A stretch of 64,000 bases of DNA from Amphibalanus amphitrite (taxonomy: Eukaryota; Arthropoda; Thecostraca; Balanomorpha; Balanidae). The translations under genes and the position numbers were made by a program. Positions 15,501-27,500 of the stretch are shown piece after piece (the first letter of the stretch is position 1; every line of letters begins with the position of its first letter). The stretch lies in the NCBI RefSeq assembly GCF_019059575.1, contig NW_024881842.1:372001-436000 (forward strand). The letters run 5' to 3'. Below the pieces are notes generated by a model. That model saw only the letters and a program-made list of their open reading frames with translations, searched no databases and was not told the origin of the DNA.

Positions 15501-18500
15501 CGTGGCCGGCGCGCTGACGTCCTCCCTCAGCCGTACTAGGTACAGAGGTCGTCCCTCGTGGGTCCGACCGATCACGTGCAGGGTGACGTGGTCGGGGAAC
15601 CGTGTCGGCAGCCGCCGCAGCAGCGCCTCGATGTCGGAGAAACGGTGGTAGGCGCCCAGGTTGAACCCGTCGATATCCGAGTCATCGTCCTCTTCATCGT
15701 AGATGCTGTTGGTTTCTAATTCAGCGCCGTCTCTGTCGCTTCCGCTGTCCAGACGGCCTCTTCGATTGTCGGCGTTGGTGCCGAAACCCGGGAAGGCGTT
15801 CAGTTTTCGCATGGCACGGCTACTGGAGTTTCCCGAGCCATCTCTTAGGAGGTCTTTTGCGCGGCCTCCGGCGCGGTGAGCCTCATTCTCCGACTGCTGC
15901 GAGTCGATGATGCTCTGGACGTCGCCGATTCGGAGTCGGAACGGCACATCGCTGGTGTTGAGGACGCTCTCCAGTCGCGGAACGTCGTCGGGCCCAACCT
16001 GGACCTGCAGCCAGCCGGACGAGCCCCCTTTGTCGTCCCACAGCTCGAAGCCACCTTCGGTGACCAGCTGCCGGATCTGCGAGGCCTGGCTCCGGTTGGC
16101 CACGGCCACATCGTACACGCGGTGCCTGAGGGCGTAGAGACAGGACTGGTGAGGGAGAGACAGAGTGGGGTATAGCCGCCTTATAATCGCTCAGAAGCAC
16201 GCTTTTCTGTCCGTGTTTTAAGATAAGATATGCTGTTTATTATGTTGGCTTAATACGATTTTAGTGGTATTTTACAACTAGCCATTTAGTGGTATTTAAG
16301 ATAGTTGGTTAGCACTTGTCCTTTTTTAACTGCAGTTAGTTTTGGACAGGTGCAACTCTCCTATCACTGCTGGGTAATTGATACATAGAGGATTCTTCAT
16401 GGCTCCGAGTGAAAGATAAGGATATCTTTTCCAAGCGGGTTACTGAAAAACCGAGCGACGAAGGAGCGAGGTTTTTCTGTAGCACGCGAGGAAAAGATAT
16501 CCGATCTTCCACGAGTGAGCCATGAGGAATCCTATATCTTTCTATGTTGAGGTTTATTCTTAATTAATAAAATATTATATTTAAATGCATTCATCTATGT
16601 AAAAATAGATTCAGAGTAGTTTATTCTTATTTCACAAGTTTCATCCATAAACAACCATTAAAAATGTCGTTCGGTTATTGACCCATCATCACATGAACTC
16701 TTGATTTTTCGCTATGAACCCTCGAGACCTTATCTTTGCATCTCAGAGGGATGCAGATATAACAAAGTCTTATCTTTGCATCTCAGAGGAGTGCGAGATA
16801 GAAATATCCCTGCACTGTAGACCCAATGGCAAATAAACCTCAACTAGAAAGATATACATATCCTGTTCTCCGATGCGTATATCGCGCCATGGTATCCCTC
16901 TCGGCACGCGCCCACTTAGTACACACAACAATCGTATTAACCCACGCAGCCACCGGCTGTCACACCTGCGCGCGGTGTCAATGCCCGACTGAGCCGCTCT
17001 CGAGTGTCCAGAAAATCATCAGCCATGCCACTTCACCGGCTGTTAGTGCGTCATTGCTATTAACCCGAGCGGTAGCGAACGCTCTTTACTGCATTCATTA
17101 TTTCTGGGGTATCCCGTGTCCGTCTTCGCATGGCTTCTCACTTTGCGAGCTGCGACAACGTGTGAGGCAAGATGAATAACTAAGCGTCTTTGCTAGAAAC
17201 TAAGTAGTAAAGCCTGGTGGGGTAGCCTATTGTGAGGTGGTATAATTGCGGGCTTAAGAAGGTGTTGGTACGTCGAGGAAGGCTTCATAGCAACAGAATA
17301 TTCATATGAAAATTTATCAGAGTAGCGCGCACCAAGCATGCAGGAATACCGACTCAGCTTGTAGCATAAAAGTCATCGGTGAAACCAATATCTCTTCCTT
17401 TAATGAACAATTAAAGTTGAAGTCAACGCTGCGTGCAAGTGACCTCCGTCGTTGACCCAGCGACCATAACGGCCGGTTACGACACAGTCCACACCCTGCC
17501 GATAGCGATGGACCGCGCGCCCTGCCCTTCCCGCCCGGCGCTGCTGCGGGCGACTCTCTCTGGACAGTGTCCGGGGATCACCGGACCATGAGGCGCGGCT
17601 CGTGACTGTCCGCTGTGTCGCCTCATACGCCTACCATCTGTGTTTGTCTGTGTGCATGTCTGTGAGTGTGACACTGGGATGGGACGTAGCTCGGGGTGGT
17701 GGTATGACATCCGGCCGAGGCTGTCCATTGTGCATTTGTCAGTTAGTCTCGGTTAGCGCATTTATGGGTTCATACAAGCCCTGCTTAGCTTGAATTTATG
17801 CTCAGAGGGCGGTTCAACTTGTGCCCGTGCAATGTGCAAGCGTGTAGAGTTGATTTTTTTTTTTGTAAGTTCGTAAGTTCTAAACGGCTTTATGTAGATG
17901 TTGCTATGACCCATAGTTCCATTCTTTCATACGCTCTTTATTTTTTCCCGGACGGATTTCCCTTAACATTAATTATGCGCCTGAACTTTTTGACGCGGTG
18001 ACAGGCGCTCCTGATTTGCATTACTGTTCCCGCTGCTGCGCGGCTCCAAGGGCTTCTTTTAAGGACACGCGCTGTTATTAGCAGTCAGTGCTGATAATCA
18101 ATGGGATAGATTTAGCTCTCATCTGGGCGGCCCTGTGCGGCACGGGCGGTCATCTGGCTCCGTGTCCTTATAGCTGACCGTCACGCTAGGCATCTTTGGC
18201 GACATGCCATTTTCGTCATACCATTGTCACGTTTGATACGGGTCGGGTCACATTGGCACGTGTTGTGTCCGCCACGGTGGGTGGACATGGTTTAGAGATC
18301 GACTCAATTTGAGACTGTTTTGAATGATGAGATGGATATGATCGTTGACGGAAAGGCGGTTTCACGGCTGTTTTATCGGATTTGGTTGTGAGGAACTGTC
18401 GGTGTCGCTTGCCAGTTTTATCCGGCTGATAAGTCAGAATTGTTTAGTGAGGCATTTGACATCAGCGATTCGTCCATGTTTTAAGCTCGGGTAGACTTTT

Positions 18501-21500
18501 GACACAGACAAGGTCACCAACCCTCATGTTATATAAATTTAATCTAAACATCCGTCGTCGAGGCGCGTTTCGGACGGGGCTCAGGACCGAATCCTGTCAT
18601 AGTTACGCGCACATCAAACTCGGTCTCAGCCGAGTGTTCTGCTCCAGAAAAAGGATGCTCGGAAGCGGTCACGCCGATCGGCCTGGCATTCCGCCCGCGG
18701 CGAGTGCACAAAACCTGCCTGCCTGCAGTGATCTCCAGTGAAAGCGACCCTCCCTGCCGGCGCGTGCCATGCCTGCGTTGGTCGCTTCTTCAGCCATGTG
18801 CCGATACTCTCGCTGCAGCGAGCGTAGACCGGTCCGAGAGTCATCAACGGACTCAATGGCCAGCCGGCAATTAATGCACTGATGCCACTCGCATAGGCAA
18901 TCACTATTTATAAGAGCGTCCAGCTAACGTGATGAATGCAATGCATCTCTAACATATTCGGAATCGACCTGCGCGACGAGAGTCAGAATACTTCAAGACT
19001 CTTTGCGAGGGTTAACTTTTACTCTTTGTTTCCGTTCTCCCTGTTTCCGGTTGGCGACTCGTTTCAGTAAGTCACGGCGGCGAATTCGCGATGATCGCTG
19101 ATAGTGTTCACTCTATAAGATCGCGCAACGCCCAGTGACGGTCCTGGTATTGTCTCTTGTCCGCGGCGCGTGTCATTGTGACGACGGTGATATTCAAAGA
19201 GTGAGAGTACCTCCTTTCCTCCCGGCCTCTGCTCGGCCCGTATGTGTCGACTGAACAAACCGGTAGTCTTCCGGTGAGATGAGAGAATCTCCGGTTCCAG
19301 AGTCACCATTGAACCGGTGATCGACCAATATGGAACCGGGTGTCTCCGATTCTGCCGGGGCCGAGTCGGCAGTTGCAGGCTGGTGGCCGAGCCGCATAAC
19401 GTGGAGTTGTGAGCTAGGCTATTACTGAGGACCCAAATCGGTAGGAAGCCTATAGAATGCAGCGACTAACCGGGAGCGAACGTTTTGTAAGAACAGGAGC
19501 CAAAAAAAGTATTGCCGAATGTGTGCAGCCGACTACAAGGTACCAAGTCGATAACAGAGCCTGGAAATGAGCTAAGAGGTGGTAGCATTTATGGCGTTCT
19601 GAGAATTGACAAAGGCCAACTCAAGTACTCGCTGGGTTGTGAAACGTTTCGCAGATGGTGTGGACGAGCCTTTTCGATAGGTACCAAAACGCCGTGTCAT
19701 GGGCGAGCTTTGTCGTCATCGCTGCGCCTTGTCCTACACAGGGCTCGAAAATGATGAAACGTTTCATTAATGACCTTACAGTGGCTGGAGTCACTTTCGA
19801 CTTTGTGAAAGAGGGTGCATTTCATAAATGATGCAAAGTACCAAAAAATTACTAATTAATGGTGAATTACATGCGTCCTTGCTAGGCATAAACCTCTATC
19901 GTGTTTGTTGTGAGTGTGGGAATCTATTTAAAATAGTCATGAAATTGACCTAACCGACTTCTCACTTCTTCAAAAGGCTCTTGTTTGGTAGGTGCCAGTG
20001 AGATCAGACACTGCAGCCAATCTCAAGGTCGCCAAATCCCGTTAGAGAACAATTTTATAGATAAACGGCATGATTAATTTTTTCTGTTGATGTTTTTGGG
20101 GAACTGAAGAGCTGCAATTTGGTCGATCCTGACCTTAAGAAAATGTTTGATGTGGAGCCTGAATATATTTAAATTCAATGAAACTTGTGAAAAGTTATCA
20201 CAGTGAAACTTATCCAGTACTCAACATGTTGGAGCTCATTGATGATTGGATATGCAAATTTTATTCGCCATTTCACAAACTTCACTTGCAATTGTTAAGT
20301 TATTTTTAATTGCATGCTAATTCTATTCCACTTCCTGGCCTGAATGTTAAGTTCACAAAATTTGCATAGGTACACATGAGAAAGAGAATGCACATTATCA
20401 TATTAACATGCACCATATTATCTAAGACACGCCCAACAACTGATTTCATTAGTTCAAAAGACGCGAAAACTTAAAATTTAAAAGACTCAAACCTTCATGT
20501 GCATTGTGCACGTACGGCCGCCACTCACCCGTCGTAGGTCTTCCTCTGTTCGGCGGTGCTGGCCGCTGCCACCAGCCACAGTACAAGGAGCTGGAGCCGC
20601 GCGCACCGCTGTGACCGCATGGTGCTGCCGTCACCGCGGCCGTCAACGCTCTGCGCCTGCCGTCGGGCCGCGCCGCCCTCTCCTAGCACGGCGCGCGGAG
20701 GGGTGAGCGGCGCGCGCGTGCGGGGTGCGAGTCGCGGGAGATGGGGGGGGGGAGGGCGGGAGGTGCACGAAGGGTCGGTGAGGTGACATGGAAGCCTTAT
20801 CATAGGCGGCGGAACGGGGAGGGCACCAGGACACCGTGCCCCCCTTTGATTTTGGCATTTTAACATTAGCCCTATGGGCGTTGCATGGAAAGAATGGGAC
20901 CAAAAGTCGGCAGTGCCCCCCCCCCTTAATTGAAGGTGTTCCGCCGCTCCTGAGCCTTATCATGACCGTTTTTGGCATCTAAATTATTTGGTGCTCCTCT
21001 TCCGTGCTGATAAATGAATCCGAGAAAAAGAGCAAATGCAGACTTGGCAGATGGCACAGCATAACATGCGGTGAAGCGCTCGCTGGGTATATCGGCTGCG
21101 AGGATAGCTCATGAATGGGAGTCAGTTGGCTGTTGATACGCAATCGACGCCGTTTCAAACACCGCTGGTCTGCAGGTGACGTGTTAACGTGTAGAAGGTA
21201 GTAGTCTGGGGGCTTTCTAACTGCATTGTATGCAGCTATGTAATATGCACGGTATTTTCAGGGTAGTAACTATGTAGTGCGATCCACAGATGATCCGGGC
21301 TCGGGATACCTGCTTAATGGACATTAGACAGGGTTTGTTTTATCGTGGACAGCCAATGATTATCATTTGGTAGAGTTATTTTCTTTTTATTTTGTTTCGC
21401 TCTATTTATTGTTCTCTTCGTGATGCTGCTATTCCAAACAATTCGCGTTTAACACCATCACGAGAAAATCATTTTCTTCTTTTTCAATAATACTAAGGTT

Positions 21501-24500
21501 TATTGGTTCAGCAGTATTTCCTATTTTGGCTGAGGCATGACCCCACTAACCATCTGTTGGCCACCCCCTCGGAACGCGTTTGACGTCACTGGGGTGGAAG
21601 GCGGTGACGAGAAGAACGATGCATTTATATTTATTTTATTTACTTGCTGGGTGAAGGTAATGGAGAGCAAGAACACTATTATCCTGGGCAAGAATAAACC
21701 AAGACGTTCATGAGTGACCTAGCATTCGGTTCGTAAGCTCTCTGCTCTGATGCAACGTGTTTGCTTCAATTGCATTCAAGGTTGTGGTCTGTGGGTAATT
21801 GCCTGGTCTGTTATCGGTTTGGAGGGTGTCATAACTGGGTCCGTGATGATGAAAAACTTCCTCTAACTTTTGATTTCAACCAGAGTCCTAGTGACGGTCA
21901 CGACGCGTCCGAATGTATCAGCGAGTGCGGTGAATGATGGCTCAAGAAGAGCTGATTCGTTCCAGTTTGTTATGTCTCGTACGCTGCCATTTCAGCATAT
22001 TTAGAGGGAGCGTAAACGTTAGCTGCTATTCGTTGGCAAAGGTCTTTCTTAAATGTTATCTACGCTACGAATGTCATGTATAGCTTGTTGATAAGATTGT
22101 CATCAGTGCTGTCATGAAAAAGTTACAATTGGTTACAAAAAGTAGTAATGTGCATGTTCTTGGTTTATTTTAAATGTAGTACAAATGTTGTTGATTTAAA
22201 TTCAAATTTAATGATGATACCTAATGATTACAACTGGTCTTAACCATGTCCACAAGTGACAAATTCAATTGTATTGCACTGTAAGGTGTACAATTATGTA
22301 GGATAAGGGTTTCATTGGCTACATGTTGTCGTGAGATCCATACATATCATAGGTCCTCCACAAATTTTTGCCCGCTGGATCCACAGAGATCATAGATCCG
22401 ACCCCTAAATTTTGTCGAGAGATCCATTCGGATCATAGATCCAACCCCTGAATTTTGTCGGGAGATCCACTCGGATCATAGATCCAACCCCTCTATTTTG
22501 TCGAGTGATCCACTGAGATCATAGATCCAGCTCTCGGATCCATGCACAATGCACATGTCTGGTCATGTTCATGTAATGAGAATGAAACACGGCAAAAGTT
22601 TTATTGTGTACGATTTTTCGTGTCCTTATCCAAAGCTCGCCTGGGCCATTTCAAAGGCTACGTTCATGTTATCCAAATGTTATCTATTGTTTTAAAAGAT
22701 CGTGTGATCAAATTTGGTCTCCTTCAGTCAGCTCAGCTGCTAATTTCCGGCTTGTACTCCAGGCACAGGCAAGTAAATACGCATTACACGCGTATTTTGT
22801 ATTGCGCATCGGCCGTAACTTCGTTTGTAATGTACGTACATACAATGTACATTGTACATTTCCGTTACTTTGATCAGTGCTCATCTCTCTTGGATTAAAG
22901 ATGTTATGACTTTGGTACTCGAAGGTACGGTTCAGAAACTTCTATACGATTCATACCAGTAGGAGTTATGATGTTTCGATGGGTAATACTCGCCGTTTGC
23001 CAGGGAAACTAAGTAGTCTCTGATTTAGTTTTTCTTCAACTTCTCTGAAAACCTGTTTTGAAGCGAAACCCCATCTAGTCAACCCAGATCTGTTCTTATT
23101 TACAGCTACTCCACTACCGGTATCGCTATCTGGCATTTCAATCAAACGTGTGGTTTTTTAAATGGCTGAGTGAGTGGATTTGCCGTCTTCGGCGGCCGGT
23201 GCTGTCGGGAGTTGTGACCGCACGGACAGGTTCGCCGTTTTTGCACTCTTCAGTAGCTTCGTCGCTCCGTGATCAGCATAGGTATGTACTATGTACTCCT
23301 TCAATGGGAACTCCCTTGATAACTTCTTGTAACGTAAGTGCTGCACTTCTCCGTACTGGGAACACCTGAAGGCACTGTGCTCAGTTGTGTGATTACTAAC
23401 CAGTTGCAGTAAGACGGGGATACTTACCCCGGCATTGGTTGGTTGATTGGCAGTTGGCACCGTGCTAGCTCATCAAGGTCACGAGCTGTGGCAATAGTTT
23501 TGCCTATTTAAATATGATGAAATTATGTTATACATCGGCTGGACCAGACTGCACGTGACTCCAGCGTTTCATTTGGAAATAACTGACATCTCTGGGTGAG
23601 CTGGCATTTCTGGTGCGACATCGATTTATTTGATCTTTGTTCTCCAGATCCGCTTAAACCCACATTGGTTATGACAACGGACAATAGACATCACCCCTAA
23701 TATGAAACTAGCATCAACAGAGTGCAATGCAGTGGTGGCCTGCACAATGATCCCGTTCGGTCAGCTGTGGTCTGACCAGTCTCGGAATGACCCCAGTCTG
23801 CGACGGCCCGGGTGACTTGTGATGGGCGGGGTCAGGGTGCGGTGCTTACCAGTGACCACTGACCACCGACCAGTGACCTCTGACCACAGACCAGTAACCT
23901 CTGACCAGGGCTGCGGAGTCGGAGTCGGAGTCGGTCGGAGTCGACAGTTGTGACCGGAGTCGGAGTCGGAGTCGGAGTCGATTTTAGAAACCCGAGCCGG
24001 AGTCGGAGTCGGAGTCACCGACAATCTGTCGACTCCGCAGCCCTGCTAGGTCTGCGGAGTCGGAGTCGGGAGTTGGAGTCGGTCGGAGTCGACAATTCTG
24101 CCCGGAGTCGGAGTCGGAGTCGGAGCTGGTTTTTGAAAGCCAGAGTCGGAGTCGGAGTCGGAGTCGCCGAAAATCCATCGACTCCGCAGCCCTGCCTCTG
24201 ACATCTGACCACTAACCGCGAGAAGCAGCGGGAAGGGACGTGTGTCCGGCGTCACTTTCTGTTTCAAAGGAGCGTCTGTGTTGTGGGTGCGGCGGCCGCG
24301 CGGCGCGAAACGAAGGTCATCTGGTTTGGGACCGTCAGGGACCGCTTGACTGTGAGAGTCTCTCACTGTTATCAGGGGCTGTAGCTCAAGTGGTAGAGCG
24401 CTCGCTTAGCATGTGAGAGGTACGGGGATCGATACCCCGCAGCTCCAGCGTTTTGACCTCGTCTGACCCATCAGTGGGGCCAGTACTTTTGAATGAGGTG

Positions 24501-27500
24501 ATGAAATGATTTAACCCTCGCATGTGTAGGGGGGGGGGGTCGGATGGACCCCCCATGGTTTTTCGCGAATAACTCGCGTAAAAAGCGGCCGATCGCGATG
24601 AAACTTTCAGTACTCTCGCATTGATCAATTTTACACCTACCCTGAAAATTTCATGACTCTGACCCAAATGACCTTTGACCTGTGACCTCTTTTCGGAGAC
24701 CATGTTTGGCCGGAATCGCGATTCCGCGTATGTCGGCTCGCATTAGCCGCGCGTTTGCAAGCTTTTCTCAAAACTTTTTTACTACCTCCTGGTGGGTTCA
24801 TTTTCATCAAACCCGTAAGATAAGAGTATATTGAAAGGGTAACTCGCTGCAACCATTATGTGCATAGTAACGGTACGTGGTTAATATGAACTTATTCGCC
24901 AGCGAAGAGTATTATTACCATGTAAATATCAATATTACTCTCGCGATCCAGAACATCATGAAAACTCTTTCCTTCTGGGTATCGTGACTCGTGTACAGAT
25001 AGTCGTTTCATGCGTGGATCTTGTTTACCCTCGTGAAGATGATTGTGTATTGTGTATTGAAATATACCGTCCACAGGTGCACCCCATTTACAGACGGAGT
25101 CACAAGCATAAATATACGCCACATTTTCACACACCTACCTATGTCTAACTAACACATGTATAAATAAGGTTACAGACTCGATACGAATGCCTTCACCTGA
25201 CTTCTAAACGCCGCCCGGGATCCGAACAGGTCAGCAGTGGGCCGTTTCTCACATAGACTGTTCACAGCTCGTGGCAAGCGACAGAACAAACCGTTTCTGA
25301 TTGTGTCAACCCTTGCTGCAGGCACGTACAGCACAGGCTTGGAACGAGTTCGCGATGGTACAGCGAGTGAAAACATCGCAAGAATGTCACCGGAGTCGAT
25401 CCTGCCGGTGAACACGTTCTGCACGAAGTTCAAGTCATTCAGAACAAGCCGCTGGTCAATTCGCAAGACACCAAAATGACGAAGCAGATCAGTATAGTCA
25501 AGAGAAGCACATGGACTGTTTGAATGCCTGCCCAACCACATCAGGAACTTGTGTTGGATACGCTCCAATCTCGCAATATGAGTTTTTGCTGCTCCGCCCC
25601 ATATCACGCAACCGAATTCCATGATTGCACGAATGTGGGCATTGAAACCTGTCATTATAGGTCCTGGCGGTAGCCTACGGCCGGCGGGAGCTCGATAACT
25701 CTGAAGCGACCTCAAGTACATGACCAAGGCGCGGTTTACCTTTCTTACAAGTTCATCAATGTGGGGGCCGAATGTCAACTTTGAGTCAAGCAGAACACCA
25801 AGATCACGCATCTGGCTCACACGTTCCAGTGCAGTACCGCCAATGTGGTAGGTTGTATCTAAAGGCTTTCCACGAAGTGTGAACGTGATACTTTTGCATT
25901 TAGATGGGTTCAGAGCTAACTTCCACGTACCTGACCAAAGACACAATTTATCTACGTCTGCTTGAAGAGCCAAAGAGTCACTAGCAGTTCGAATGCGACG
26001 GTACAATTTCAGATCATCTGCATACATCAGGCACCCAGAAGATATGTCGAGAGGGGCGTCGTTGCAAAATAAGACGAACAGGATTGGCCCACATATGCTG
26101 CCCTCCGGCACTCCTGACTTCACACGCACCCAGTCAGAACACTTGCCGTTCAACACTACACTCTGCTCTCTCCTACTCAGGTAAGAACGGAACCAATTGA
26201 GAGCGGCACCAGACAAATGGTATGACTTCTGTAGCTTATGTAAAAGCAGAGAGTGGTCAACACTAGTAAAAGCCGACGAATAGTCCGTATAAACTACGTC
26301 AGTCTGAGCCCCCTCGGCTATCGAACGCCACAGCTGATCGACAAGACAGGTAAGATTGGTCTCGCATGAACGTCCTGCTAAAAAACCGTGCTGTGCTGAG
26401 GATAAAACGGGCGACACGTGTTGAATCACTTGGTCACATATGATGCGCTCACATATTTTGGATATTTGATGGAAATGGAATATTTGGATAAATGGAATAT
26501 GGAAAAATTATATTTGAAATGGAACCAATCAGCCAATCAGAAACGAGATCGGCCGTTTGCGGTTTGAAGGCCGCGCGCATCTGTCAGTTTTCGGCCGTTG
26601 GTCTCCGAGAGAGGATGTGTGCAGTGTCGGTGCCGCGCGGCGTGGCCGTTGGACGTTGGTGATTGTGCTTGTGTGCTGTTCATCACCTATAGAGCCTCTG
26701 TGGACATTTTGTTGTAAGTACCGATGTGCTAGAGCATTGCGTGCCGTTGAGTGGTGCTAATTTGACCTGGTTAACAGGACCCCGTGCACGGCCACGTGGC
26801 CTAGTGTTGTGAGTACGTACATTAATTTTGTTGTGATGCTACAAGTTTATGCATTTTGTTGGTGACTTTGAAAAAGACTTGTACTGTAGAGTTCCAGTCT
26901 CATTATCTCACGTAGACGGGCGACCACCCAGGAACGCCGTCGCTCACTTCAAATATTGTGCGCTGTGCCTTATCCAATATGAGGGCGCTGAATGTCTTGT
27001 AGGTATCCATATTCAAATTGCATTCAAGTTGTATCGTGGTGTTTATTTATCGCTTATGCATTGCTGAACGCTTTGTATAAATTCGTATGAATAAGTGAAG
27101 AGTCTCACAATGTTCATGGCTGGTGTGCCCCTCGTATTGTTTGTACGGAAGCCAAATATACATTGTTTCTCTTGAAGAATGTTTTTTTTTTTTAGTTGGT
27201 GAGCTCCGGTTAACAGAAGCTTCGTGAAGCTTCTAAAGGAAGCGTCTGTGAGTCTGTTACCATCCTCTGGGGGGTTTACACTAAAGGAAAGAGTAAACAT
27301 TACCATGTGACAAAGGGTAGGCCAGAAGAATATACTCTCTGTAGGAGGGTAAAGCACAGAGAAGATGATGCGTTACTCCAAAGAAAAGGGTTCCGTTAAA
27401 GATTTACCCTTTCAAAGAGTGTAACCCAAAAAATGTTACACTCTAGACAAGAGTAAATCAAAAGAGTTTACCATTCAGAAGATGGTAAAAAACGTCTGTG

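Noticed and set aside
22328-22540. Possible CRISPR-like array
   Set aside because: Units are contiguous and diverging with no unique spacers, in an animal genome; it is a simple tandem repeat.
23761-24366. Ser/Asp-Pro/Thr repeat frames around the GGAGTC elements (also at 40.7-41.4 kb)
   Set aside because: They arise from the hexamer repeat in the transposons and appear in several frames at once.
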